Below are positions 37,601 to 50,300 of a DNA stretch of 64,000 nt, in pieces; position 1 is the first letter of the stretch, and every line of letters begins with the position of its first letter. The stretch is from Saxidomus purpurata. Its lineage: Eukaryota; Mollusca; Bivalvia; Venerida; Veneridae. Made by a program: the position numbers and the translations under genes. The DNA lies in the NCBI GenBank assembly GCA_022818135.1, contig JAFMSR010000005.1, positions 22,741,079-22,805,078 on the forward strand, read 5' to 3'. The notes under the pieces were generated by a model. It did no database searches, had not been told where the DNA came from, and worked only from the letters and a program-made list of their open reading frames with translations.

Positions 37601-38334
37601 GAACTATAAATATTATCAAACAAAAACAGATTATTTAAACAGACTGCACAGTTGCCACCTACACGTAGGAAATTTGGTCTGACAATCGGGAACCTGCAAT
37701 GATCTGAACAAAAGAGAGAAAAATGTCTTTGCCTTAGAATAGTAAAATAATTGTTTGAATAATGTACATGTATATGTATATCAATTGTAATGTACATGTA
37801 TATGTATATGTATATCATATCCCAGAAAAATATATCAATTGATGGTCGAGTGTTAAACTCAAGACTGTGCCCTGGTGCGCAGCACTGCTGCTGATGTAAA
37901 AACTGAAAATGATTTCTTCATGCCAGTCATTTAATCACTTATGAAAAGTGATGTTAGCAAAGACAAACTTCTCTGTAGCAGTTCCTTTATTTGTTCTTTA
38001 TTGTAGATTTCTTAATAAATAAAGTAAACACTTTTAGGTGAGTCAATTGTAGTACCAACAGGTTTTGATACATATCTTCAACTGCATAATCATCAGTCGC
38101 TAAAAACTTGAAGTATAAAAAAGCTCCAAGTTAAATCGCGCAAACATTTGATTCACTTGTCTTCGTCATTCCACTATGATTTCATTTAAGTTATCTCTAT
38201 ACGGTATATATCTACAGTTTCAAGCTGTAAAAGCTACAAAAATACCTAGATTTAGCGTTCCTTTCGATGAAATAATATACGCAGTGGTCAACAATCACGC
38301 TTGTGCCATTATCTCGTTTTAAAGGCGCATCCCC
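34646..38334. other. no gene seen; C tract, perfect CRE octamer and ATGT-rich repeat
   Basis: Notable small features: C tract 36,044-36,060; TGACGTCA at 36,328-36,335; a 28-bp duplication of TGTACATGTATATGTATATC at about 37,760-37,815; and a weak tRNA-like string (TTGGTTCGAATTC) at about 34,935. Short frames lack protein character. Confidence 0.5.
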
Positions 38335-38337
38335 GCA

Positions 38338-38407
38338 TGACGTCATCAAAGGGCAGATAATTCAAATTACCGAATAATTGAAACGGTGTATAAACAATGT
38401 GACGTCA
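38338..38407. promoter_or_regulatory. pair of TGACGTCA (CRE/ATF-type) octamers
   Basis: Perfect palindromic CREs at 38,338-38,345 and 38,400-38,407, 62 bp apart; a third lies at 36,328. CREB/ATF binding is known for this octamer. No adjacent gene start is recognised, so the pair may be regulatory or part of a dispersed repeat. Confidence 0.35.
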
Positions 38408-38539
38408 CTTTCCAAAACACAGCATCTGAATAACGTTTGTTTTTATATTAAAAGGCATCATTTCGATAAGTTTGCATTTAAATATCTTTTTTAAATGCAA
38501 GACGGTATGTAAGAAATAGTTTCTACCATGAGATATTTG

Positions 38540-38649
38540 GTTCAGGTGGAAATATCCGTCACCTCGGTTAACTGTTTCGCGGGAACTCGGCAGAACCTCG
38601 TTCCCGCCAAAACAGTTACCCTCGGTGACGTATATTTCGATCTCAACCG
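38540..38649. repeat. foldback hairpin with ~38-bp arms and 13-nt loop
   Basis: The arm 38,549-38,586 (GAAATATCCGTCACC ... CGCGGGAAC) pairs with 38,600-38,638 (GTTCCCGCC ... GGTGACGTATATTTC), with a few mismatches. Weaker pairing continues outward over about 10 bp. Length is compatible with a small-RNA hairpin, but a palindromic MITE is at least as likely. Confidence 0.75.
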
Positions 38650-40384
38650 CGTGCTCATGGAAGAAAAGTGTTACTTTGTAGCAACTGATAAAATGAGAAG
38701 AAAAATGGTCTGAGGAAGCAAATAATTCAATTTTTCATCTGGCCTATTTTACACGTATTAACCAGAACAATAAATAGATGATGAATATCCTTTTAATTTG
38801 ACAGTTACCAGATTCTTAGCCGTGAAGCGTGAGTCCATGAAACGAGCGGATAGAAACGTGTGAAACCACAGACAGACGCTGCAGCCTCGTTTTATGACAC
38901 CTCACACGTGCCTGTGATTTAAGAAACTGTATAAAACACGCACGTGGCCTTTGACTTATTTACATAGGAGCTTTCATTCAGTGTTATAATTCCGATATCC
39001 GATGTTTTGAGTCATTAAATCTGTAAAAATGTATCTTTTTTTATTAATTAGCTCTTACTTTGTGCTGAGATGATTGCTTTATGTGTAAAAACCATATGTT
39101 GTGGTAACATGTACATACATATCCAAACAGGAGGGATATAATATATATCTGTTCTAACAGTCTTAATGTCTGCTTTATTTTTAGGAGTACAACGCTATTG
39201 CAAACAAAGGAAGAATATAGAAAACAACATACCCTAAAACCCTTAGATATTAAGGTTTTAAAAGCGTTCAGCGGTATTTGGATACATGTAGATCAAACGG
39301 CATTCCGAACTTTGAATTCCGGAAGTACTTCTTTCAATTATTTCGCGTTATAACCCCTTGAACTTCACACTTCTGTCTTGAGAGTACATGTATTATTTTC
39401 TCTCTGTTCTACTCTCTTAGTTCAGGCGCTTTGATTAGTTGTCGTTAATCACAAAATGTGTAGAATTCAGACACGGAAGGCAATCTATGACCAGCTGTGT
39501 GTCTGTCGTTATGAAACGATATTCCATATACAGTCAAGAATTTTTTAGAAATTACGATAAAACAAACGCGTTGTTAAAAGTTTTCGTATACACTTGCATA
39601 TATAACATGCAAGGTGAAATTTCAACATGCTAGTCACAAACGCACGAGCGTTCACTAGGGATTTTTTGCATATGATGTTTATTCGAAAGAATGTTCTATC
39701 GTTAATTGGTGTCATTACAATAAAGGTGGCTCGGGGGAAGAGGAGAGATGAGTTTAAAGAACGGACATGGTGGATTACCATAAAAGAAGATTCGAATTAC
39801 TCAAGGTTACATCTGAAACACGAGTGAAAAGTGAGCGGTCACTGTAAATTGGCATACGCCGCCGCCGAAATGTGATTGGGGATACGCAATAGGCCTATTT
39901 CTATTAATGAGCTGAATAATTTAATTAACTGCTATAGCACGGCGAATAATAATCAGGGAAATAAATGAATTGATGTGACTTTGATATTGTTATGAGGACA
40001 TTTAAAGTAGATATCATTACTGAGTATTGCTAATCAGTGAGGAATTTGTAATATCATCTTCAGTTGTTTTTCTCCTAGGACAACATTTGCAGATGAATTT
40101 GCCTTGTGCTCAGTTTTTAGTTTTGCCATCTATTCTCAAATGACTCTGTGAATGAGTGTTAAAATGATGAGTCACCCTGCTCGGGCGGGAGGGGGTCACT
40201 TGATTTTACGATAGGAAACAACTTTATAAATCTTCTCCCGAAAAACCACAAGGTCTAAAGCTTATATATCTAGTATGACTACTGTAGTAATACCAATATT
40301 GTTCAAATAGTGCCCTGTGGTAAAAATTGACCAAGTCCGGGGGAGAGGGTTCCTTGTATGAATACAGAGTCATATGAAAAACCT
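38650..40384. other. no gene seen
   Basis: Unique DNA with short frames at 39,439-39,827 on both strands that show no domain or splice support. Confidence 0.5.
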
Positions 40385-41065
40385 AGCTTCCAAATGAGAT
40401 CCTATATCAATGAGCTACTTACCTAGCAACCACTGACTTCCTGAGCAACCACTTACTTCCTTAGCAACCAACAATCGTGACAAGCGACTTCATTAGAAAA
40501 CCTCTTACTTCCCTAGCAGTCAGTGACTTCCTAAGCATTTAGTGACTTTCTTAGCAACCAGTTACTTCCCCCTGCAACCAGTCGCATCCCCTAGGGACAA
40601 ATGCTAACCTATCAATCTTCTTTGACTTCCTAAAACAACTTAGTCCCATAGGAACCAGTGAGTTCCCTTAGCTACGAGTGACTTCCTTTCGGAAAATTGA
40701 CTTCGTTACTAACCATTGACTTCTCTAGCAACAACTAAGTAACCAGTGAGGTTCCTTGGCAACCAGTGACTTCTTGAGCAACCAGTGAGTTCCCCTAGCA
40801 ACCAGTGACTTCTTTAGAAACATTTAGCATCATATTGCCACCAGTGACGTCCTTAGTAACCATTTACATCTTAAGCAACTAGCAACAGATGATATCTTTA
40901 GCAATCACTTCTTTTCCCTAGTGACCAGTGATTCCCTTAGCAACCACTGACTGCCCCTGGCAGCTGGTGACTTTTATTGACCATTTACTTCTGAAGCAAC
41001 CAGTGACTTTCCCTAGACTTAGCAACTACTGACTCCCTGTAGAAACAAGGGACTTCCTAAGTTAT
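40385..41065 (+). repeat. degenerate ~20-bp tandem repeat
   Basis: Many imperfect copies of TTAGCAACCAGTGACTTCC with variable length and heavy divergence; an old minisatellite. Confidence 0.85.
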
Positions 41066-42849
41066 TGTACTCAGGGGAGCGATATAGGACCATCATGCCC
41101 CTCTTTTTTAAATGTTAGATGTATTGCGAGGTTAATAGAATAGGTTGATCATGAGTCAGCGTATCTCAGCAGTATAAACAGTCTTGTGAAATTCTTTTCT
41201 GTTTTGTCACAAATATAAAACTTTCAATGGTATAGAGTTTCCTTTCCGTGTGAAAGTTTTCTTTTATCTGTGTTTAGACGTATTTTGGACAGCTTAACTT
41301 CATTTAAATGCAATACAGTTACTTTAAACTGACACTGTTATTTGCGCACAGCACGCCGTTCAGGGTAGATCAGTATTTATCGGCTCGTACGAGTACGGCG
41401 AAGGTACGGAACCTAGTACGGGTCCACGTGCGTATACAGACGGAGCATAGTCTATTTGTCTAGCGCGTTTGGGATAAAGATTGTTTTATCTTTTGGAAAG
41501 GTTAAAGTAACTCTGAGGTAACATCAGTATGTAAAAGTATTGTTAAAAATGAAAATTAAAAGGCGTGCAATTTAAATTCAGTTTTAGACGTTTTTTGAAT
41601 CTTTATTTTTTTCAAAACTTTTTTTGAAATTTGCATTACTTTTACATTCTTATTCACCTTATTCACCAACAATGCGAACAACCCATCATAGCAATTTATA
41701 AGACTGGGTCTCAAATTGTTAAAATCTTAGGTATTTCTATTTCATTATTCTTCTTGAATTACAAATGTCGTAAAAATACAAGCTAGTTATGTTAATTACT
41801 TTGTAAAGCTGCATTACAAAGAGATCAGCTTGAACAGAAATGTTCTAATGCATTTTATAATCAAAGCAATGAAACTGTAGTTGTTAAACTGTAGTCAAAA
41901 GCAGGTTTTAATACTTCAAATGGGTACATTTTGAACTTTATACAAAAACACTTAAATTGTCTGTATTCAGTATTGAAGTCAATTGAACAATCCATCAAGA
42001 CACAGACGGACACATGCAGCGTACGACACAATAGCGGATTTTATCTTTTATCCTCACTCTCAATCGGGTATGTTTAAGGCTCGGCGGAGTAGCTCAGTGT
42101 CATACTACAGAAACTGTGCATTCGACGACTTGATTTAATGTGTCAAAATTCAGGTAATAAACGCTAACAACGCACCAAAAAAGTGTCTTTCTTGCAGACA
42201 TTGATAAATGTACCATGACATGATGAGGTTATTATACATTGTTGAATACAAAAGCGCCTCGTCCATTGTAGGTTTCACGACTGTGAACTCGTCTTGGTAC
42301 ACAACCCTGTATAAGTATCTCTTTTTTCACACCACCTCTGTTAAATTAGATAATGAACTCCAAAGTACATATGACAAGTATTAGGTATGTTAAGTTAAAG
42401 GATTCTATTACTGCACAACACCTGTAAGAATGCAGTAGAGTTATCCCGCATACATTCATATTGGACGCATGTTGAGTCCCAATATAGATCACGTGAGTCC
42501 CAATATAGGTCATGTGACCAATATCTGAACTCCATGTGTGTCCAATATAGATCTTAATACAGTCCGAAGTGGAATTCTGTTGGGCACACCCATGTGGTAC
42601 AAATGCTAGAGGGTTATTGGGTTACATTATGGTGTGAAATAAACACGTTATTTTCAGCTGAGCTGCCATATATGGTCGCCACATTTCTTATTTCAAACAT
42701 GAGACTTGCTGATTAGTTTCCAATAAAAAAAAATAACAGCGCATATATTTTAATTCCCTCATCAACGAAAATTTTGGATTTAGATAAGAGCAACGCAGTG
42801 GAATATCTTACAACTTATGTTATGTCTTTTTTTTGACATAGTCAGTTAA
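41066..42849. other. no gene seen; small repeats
   Basis: Contains a CpG-rich patch with repeated TACGG/GTACG at about 41,385-41,440 and three imperfect copies of GTCCCAATATAGATCACGTG at about 42,475-42,555. A weak A-box-like GGAGTAGCTCAGTG sits at 42,085 without a matching B box. Confidence 0.5.
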
Positions 42850-43190
42850 TTAAAGGGACATACCCTACAACCGATGTCAAACTAAATAACCTCCAAATCA
42901 TACATCATAGAATCTTTGGAAGTAAAATAACTTAACATTAAAGTTTCAGCTATGCTTTCTCAGTCATTTTCGATAAAATCAGCGGTTTAAAATATACTGC
43001 AATATGCAAACCATTCAATTATCTATGTAGAGTTAATGGGTCGATGCGATATATTACATTGTGGTAAAATGAGGCATTTTACGCGATATGTTCTGCTTGA
43101 AATTGTATTTATTTAACATTTTGCGTTCATCAAATACATAATCTATGTATCAAAAAATAATCTGCTAGATGGAGGGAGTGTCCTTTTAAC
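42850..43190. mobile_element. non-autonomous TIR element X, intact copy
   Basis: Ends TTAAAGGGACATACCCT and AGGGAGTGTCCTTTTAA are imperfect inverted repeats. Interior strings (TAAATAACCTCCAAATC, GGTAAAATGAGGCATTTTAC, TAATCTGCTAGATGG) recur inverted at 45,068-45,842. No protein encoded. Confidence 0.75.
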
Positions 43191-44200
43191 TTATAAACAC
43201 ATTTATTAAAAATAATAAAAAAAGGCCTACACATTGTGTTATCATTCTAAACACATGTAATGATACCTTTTGATAAAGGTAAAGCAAATACTCGCTTTAT
43301 ATCTCGCCATTAAGGCTAAAAGCGACAGGTGATCTTCTGCATAAACTGCATTTAATTTTCCTCGCATTTTCAGTTTACTCATGTGCTGTGACTAAAGTGA
43401 TTAAACAGATTTGGGTTTAATGAGGCAACGCTGAGCTCGACCACTGGTCTACAGCAACCATTGTGCAGATAAATGGTTTTCCCAAACAAAAGTGTATTAA
43501 ACAATATAACCAGAGCAAAAAGAACAGGGAGGATTATCTCGCTGGTGTACGCGTCTGGCGGGCGTCTGTGAGATGGTGGAAATTATTAATTATGAAAAGG
43601 AGTTATGGTTTCAGTACTGTAGTAATACGGAAAACAAATGGAGTTAAATTCTTACATTCTCTGATTGGATTTCGGTGGCTATTTTCTTTCAATTTTAATA
43701 CGGCAGATGTTATATATACATGTACAAGTGTATACTGAAAAAAAATCAAAATATTAAAGTGCACTCTGTTATAAAAGGTTATCATTAATTAAATTACCAT
43801 GTCGATTGAAAAGTGTAAAATAGTTTGACAAATTACAAACAAGTTTTCCCGCTGTGATAAACTTATCTTCTGCGTCAAACCGCCGTCTGCAGCAAAGGGT
43901 GACGTAACAGACTAATTAGCATACTCTAGGGTGTCTCTGGTAATGAGGAAAGATAAAATTCACAGAGGGTACGTTTGGATCACTAGGTTAGTGTTACATC
44001 CTGGTTCAAATCTTTTAATTAGAAAACCACCGGGTTGATAAATCTACATCTACATTTAATCAATCAATTGGTCAAGGTATTGACTTGTAAAACGCTCGAT
44101 AAGAGAAAGAGAGTCAGAAAAAAATGAAATCCAGAAGTTGAAATGAAAAACGAGTGAAAAAATATCACATGCCTTCGAAAGATGAAGAATTTAACAAACC
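43191..44200. other. upstream flank of the ADAMTS gene
   Basis: A 91-codon frame at 43,463-43,738 has no recognisable features. No alternative upstream ADAMTS coding exon is visible. Confidence 0.5.
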
Positions 44201-44206
44201 GTGGAG

Positions 44207-44213
44207 TATAAAA
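44207..44213 (+). promoter_or_regulatory. possible TATA box of the ADAMTS gene
   Basis: TATAAAA lies 33 nt before the ATG of the first coding exon. If used, the transcription start would fall about 30 nt downstream and leave an extremely short leader. The match could be chance in AT-rich DNA, and 5' UTR exons further upstream cannot be excluded. Confidence 0.25.
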
Positions 44214-44245
44214 TGGGAATTTCGGTACAGTGGAATTAGATTAGT

Positions 44246-44354
44246 ATGTCAGTAGTGGGGCTTTCCGGTGTCTGCTTATTTGTCGTCTGCATTTCAACAT
44301 TACGTACAGGAGAAGCGACTTTGAGAACAGCTGAAGACGTACAGAGGAGAACAG
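44246..44354 (+). CDS. ADAMTS6/10-like: ADAMTS exon 1: start codon and signal peptide
   Basis: ATG with A at -3 and an in-frame TAG at 44,237-44,239, so this is the first usable start. It encodes 36 residues with a hydrophobic core (GVCLFVVCI), typical of a secretory signal. The donor is ACAG|GTCAGG and the exon ends in phase 1, matching exon 2. Intron 1 is about 4.5 kb. Confidence 0.85.
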
Positions 44355-47300
44355 GTCAGGGAAATTTCTCAGATATTCTACAAACTATGTTTATTGTTTA
44401 TTTATTATAACCCATTGATGTGTGTTTTTGCTCTTTTTCTCTGACCGAAACAAATGTTTATTTGTTTTGCGCTCTTCGCGGCATGTGTTCAGGTAGGATT
44501 GATTGCTCTATTACTATAATAACGATGCGATACGTAACTAACCATTGTATAATAAGCAATGAAACAGTTGTATAACCGGGGGAAAATAGTTACGATGGGT
44601 GTTCTAAATGTATTATGTAGTACTTTGTAACCGTAAAAACCTACTGAAACGCGCATTTCTTTGCATTTCATGCTCTCTAAGTACACCCCCCCGCCCCCAC
44701 CCCCCTTCCTTTGCTAGAAATGAACAATTTTAGTCTGTGAATCCATTTACATATAGCGACGGTAGTCTGATTTAGGCATACTACAATTGTACTGGTGAAC
44801 GGCAGATCCGGGAGACTGTCGCGACCGATATCTACGACCAGACAGGAAGCTTTTCAAATTTGGAAAGAGATAGAAGTCGCATGGTGCCAGGTCTTGGGAG
44901 TACGGAGAATTACGGTAATTACCAACAATGTCAGTTTGAAGTAGGTTGACTGATATCTGTTTTTGATATTGGTTCGATATTCAGCCGATATCAACCGTTT
45001 ACCGAGAACAACACGTTTTGTATAATAAGATGAAATATGTTTTAATTATTTCATGAATCACGTAAGATTTAAAGAGGCACTCCCTATATCTAGCAGATTA
45101 TATTTTCGAAACATATATTATGTGTTCAATGAACGTAAAATGATAGATAAATACAATTCAAAGAATAACCTATGGCGAAAAATGCCTCATTTTACCACAA
45201 TTAATCAATATAGAGGCTTTGTGTAATAAACCGCATCCACCCAGTTATTGTACAACAGCAACTCTACATATATTATTGACTGCTGAGAGCGAGCAGCTTT
45301 AAGTTATAATACTTCCAAAGTTTCTATTATTTATGTTTTGGAGGTTATTTCACTAGCGGATCCAGGGGGTGGGGCGCATCCGGCGCGCGCCCCCCTAAAA
45401 TTCCCCAACCTTACATAAATATCTGAGTATAAATTTATATTTTCTGTTTCCGAAATCGGTATCTTAAAAGTATCAAAAACACGTTTGAAATGCAGGAAAA
45501 TGCACGAAATGGCACCCTCGAAAAAAAAAAATGTTCGGGGGGGGAGGGGGGGCATGCCCCCGAACCCCCCTAGAAAGTGCCTCCCCATTTTTTAACCTCT
45601 GGCTACGGCCCTGACATTGTTCATTGCCATTCAATTATACATGTTAATTATACACTCGCTCGCTCCACCGCTTTTTAGTGTTCGATTACTTAAAAACAAA
45701 GAATAAAACACACAGTCATAATTGCCGTCTTATAAGGCTTGAGCAGAACCAACAAATGGCAAAAAAGTTACGCCCCCAAAGACCAAATCCTGGATCCGCC
45801 CCTGTATTTAGTTTGACATCAGTTATAGGGTATGTCCCTTTAGCGAATTTACGTTTTACATGTATTTTCCTTTAAATAGGAAAACATACCTTATTTAACA
45901 CAGTGGATGTTTCGATATCGGTCTTACCTTGGTTTGATATCAGAAATTGATAAATGGGGCACGTTTGAAGAATAGATAGGCAGGACAAAATAACTCTGAA
46001 TATAAGTTAGTTATTTTCTTTACTTTTGCATAGCGAAGTGCAACGCGTAAAGTCTTAAAATGATAAAGAGAACTTGTTTATATGTTCGGCTTTAATTTAT
46101 ATTCTTCATTCAGCCCGGCATATACAGCCACTGAATCATACATGGATTTGAAATGATAACTTTGTGCCAATTCTCCTCAAGTGGGTAATCTTTTGGAAAG
46201 GTAAATCATATTTTACTTAAGTTAATTCAAACTGAAATAGTGTTGAAGTTTACAATGTGTTTTTGTATTGTTTAACTCCCATATGTAGTAAAGGAACTAT
46301 TATCACATGCTTTCGCGATTTAAAATGTTGTCCGTGGAACTGATAATAAATAAAAACTAGTCTGACCCATATAATACATTTTGAGCTACCTCGCAGGTCA
46401 AGGTAATATCCAGTGCCTTCATGCATCAGACCTTTTCAGTATATACTGCGTACGTTTCTATATGTACAGGAATTTATGTACATTTGTACAATGTACTGCA
46501 TAATAACAGCAGTTTTTCATATCGGTCTGATAGAGAGTCAATAAAGATTCAATATGGTTTTGAAGTCGGCCCAATATCGGGTTGATATCAAAAATGACAT
46601 CGGCCCGATATTGCGTCAACTTTGCAAAACTGAGGCCGGTCCGATATAAAATTCTGATATTAGGCCGATATTGAAAGCGATATCGGACCAATGTTGGCCT
46701 TTTATCATGTTTGGTGGGCCCATATTTTGTTCCCAACCTTTCGCACAGGCACAAAATAATGTACCAAGGTTTCATCACCAGTGACAACATTTGCAAATTT
46801 TGCTTTCCGTAATTTTAGCATTTAGTTGGCGTTTCAATGCGCAACCTTTTTAGGTCGCCACTTTAGCAGAAATCTGCCTAACTTCCAAAAATTTCTTTAG
46901 AATGACATGAACTCTTCATAGTAAAACACAAACAATGCGTTCAAGATCACACACTGTAGATGTAGCATCGTTTTAAAAACTTTCTCTTATTTTTGACACG
47001 ACTCATCTACCGCTGTTGTTTTCGGCCGACCTGTTTTTTGTTTCATTTTCACGTGAAACTGCCCCAGACTCATTGTTTTCTACCTACGAACCGTCTCATA
47101 AGACACCTAGCTGACTCATACACGTGTAATTTCGGCCAAAATCTCCCTCAGGGAATAACCGAGCTTACTCATGCTATCTCTTATGTAAGCCCGAATTTCC
47201 TCATTATTAAGCTATTCGTTTACCAGCCAGTTCTACAACAATGGTCAACGACTGCCTATTTTGACAAAGATTCTAAAAACCGAATTATGCACATTTTTTT

Positions 47301-50300
47301 TTTCAAGTAAAAATCCAGCTGAAGTTGTACTTGTGTAATAAAAAGGTAGAAGAAATAATAGCTTTTAATCTAATACACCAAACTCTTCCTGCTTCCAGTG
47401 CGAAATAATATTTTTCAAAATTACCTTTCCTATTTTGACTGGGGTAGTCTTTTTTTTTTAAAAAAACAACTGCATGCAGGAGATGCTTTCCTTCCACTGC
47501 CGAAATCTCTACCAACAACAACAACAACACAAGGGAGATCACTGCGAAGAATGGAACTATTATTTTATTAGCCCGATTTTTTTATTTCTAAAATACCAAC
47601 TTCAAATACTAATGCGGCATTATCATTAATTCATCACATTTTAATGCACAGCAACCGAAAATTGCTTTTATAAAACTGTCCAAAAATACACTATGTGCAG
47701 TAAGATGCGCATAATGTCACTTTAAGCCGACACATGTAAATGTATACACTATTGTGTGGATATTTGATAAAGTAATGTCGATGTAAAGTTCCTCGTGGAT
47801 ACTGCGTGACAGCACAATGCATACTTTGTTCCGAACACCCCACGAAGATCTAATTGCAAACATTTCTAAGTTAGACTTACGTTAACATGACAGCAATGAA
47901 CTCTAAAGCTGTATATCGCGCGGTTGAATTTTCTGCTTTAGAAATTTAGAGGTACAATGGAAGCTGATTTGTGCCATTTTGCCTGTCGGACCCGCCGATC
48001 GAAAACACGACACGCAAGATGTAAAGATGGCGAGGTCTTGTGGCGAAAACCCGCTCATTATCGAAACACGATAATAAGCAAGAACGCAAGGCGAAAATTC
48101 GAAATTTAAAAAAAAAGAAATGGCGGGAGCGTAGCAAGACGACTCGATGTTTTGAGAGTGCAAATTAGCGTGTCGCATCTATTAGCATGCGTTCATATGA
48201 AAAAGCATCACGTTAAAGAACATATATTTTAAACTATGCCGAGCTTGACGGTTTTCTGAGCAGGTCGGCAAATTAAGATGTTAGGTGTGGAGTTACCTTT
48301 CGACTCACACCCGCTCATATAAGCGTAGTATCCTCTTTTCGCCGCGCGCTCCCGCCATTTTTCTTAATTCTCGATTTATAGCTATGCGACTGTTTGTATC
48401 TCTGCTTGAACAATATTGTATGTCCTTGTTTCAGGTGGTCGACTTGTGCCGTTTCGTCTTAGTTGAAATTGCGGAGGTGCGGATAGAAAGCTCTACGATT
48501 AAAGACAATAATCAGCGTGTTTGCGCCCTCGCCGGTTTGATTCTCGTGTTTTCACTCGGCGAGATCGCAGGGCTAAAAGGGCCAAATGGCACAACTCAGC
48601 CACCATACGATACGGAAACACATGCAACTTAATTTAGACATTCTTAATGTTAAGTTATTTTTGTAAAAACAGGAAGTTACTTTTATTTGGATTAGTCATA
48701 TTTTGAATTTTTGTTTTCATCCATGAGACTATTGAATGCATCGATAATCTAAAACAGTATATTCAGTGAAAGAAAATATTATTTACACGATTTATATGTC
48801 TGGCTATTTTTTCAGATGTTTTGCTGTCCAGTCTACGTGAGTACCAAACTATTCTTCCGGAAGTTGTTACAGAACATGGACATTTCCTTAGTTACAAAGT
48901 ACAAAATAATCAGACGAAACTTGATAGATCTTCGAACAGAGTTCGTCGCGAAACGGGAAAGTACCAGAAAGAGATTTTGACCGACTCGGATATATCTGAG
49001 TATAGAATATTTTACAGATTCTCCGTGTTCGGAAAAGAATTTCACTTTGATCTTACACTTAACACGGAGTTCTTGTCCCCTGGTTTCTACGTCGAGTATC
49101 ACAATAGTGAGGGTATTTTGACAACATCTGACAGTGTTTCGAACTGTTACTATACAGGCCAAAGCCGGGAACCATCCATCTCAACAGCAGCAATCAGCAA
49201 CTGCAATGGTCTGGTAAGATTAAGAAAGTTGTTTCGTATAGTTAATAATAAAACATATTGCAATGATACAACTATTGGTGCCTGATTAAATCTAGAAGTA
49301 TCATACACTCAGTTACAAAAGAAAGTGTGCACTTCTTAATTTTAAATATTTTAACACCCCGTCCTTTCTCGTTTAAAAACAACCACTTAAAACGAGCGCA
49401 ACTCAAAATCTAAAATGTTCGCCATTTTGTACGTAAACAGATCTCAATTTTGGTACCAAATATATAGGCTTTCAGAAAAGTAGGCGATGAAAAATCACAG
49501 AAAACAAAGTGCACACTTTCTTTTGGAACTGATTGTACACAGGTTCAACCAAAATATTTAACGGAAAGTGTGATAAAGATTAAATTAGAAGCATGCCAAA
49601 AATATCTTAATTTTAATGCATACGTCTGTACAATTCATCTGAAATAACCTAGCTAGTATTCCTAATTAGAAGGATATCATTATATGTATCATCAAAAATT
49701 TGGGGGAACTTCTTCAATATCATCCATCTTAATATATTCAATATTGTAATGGATTTATCTTTTTATTACAGTAATACATCACTTTCAATAGTACACGAAT
49801 ATCAGGAAAGTGTTTTTGCATTTTCTTAAGAATGATACTTTTCAGCGACAAGAGTTCTATTTTGTCAGTAAAGAATATATCGATATCTCTCTTATGTCTA
49901 AAGCGATATGTTACAAGATGTTTTTTGTATAAAAATAGAAGAATACCTTTGACAAACAGACTGAAACTTCGAAAATGCAAGTCAAATTCTATTTTTAGCA
50001 CGGCGTTTTCTCTACGGCAGACGAGGACTACTTTGTTGAGCCGTTGTGGAACCATACAAACCACGTGGAACAAGAGGGTCATCCGCATGTTGTGTACAAG
50101 CGTTCCTCGCTGAAACTACCCAGCTCACTCACGCATTGTGGAGTAAAAGGTACAGTGAACAACTTCATCACACTCAATAAGGGCAATTAATGAACGCTGT
50201 AAATGTACATACCATTGATTAGCATGTATATACATTATAAAGGTATAGCTAGATGTCGATGCTGCAATGAATTTGAGTCTAGACGCTATATGTATACTAT

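Larger units (their letters stand above)
44940..46700. repeat. scattered GATATCGG/CCGATAT palindromic motifs
   Basis: Clusters at about 44,950-45,000, 45,910-45,950 and most densely 46,550-46,700 repeat GATATCGGNCCGATAT-like words with irregular spacing. The outer two clusters flank the element X insertion, so one older repeat may have been split. Confidence 0.6.

Noticed and set aside
42080..42150. tRNA-like head (GGAGTAGCTCAGTG)
   Set aside because: No B box at the right distance and no cloverleaf pairing.
44489..44686. Minus-strand frame near the ADAMTS start
   Set aside because: Short, in intron 1, with no protein character.
48285..48632. 115-codon frame in ADAMTS intron 1
   Set aside because: It falls inside the inverted repeat and does not join to exon 2 in phase; no protein features.
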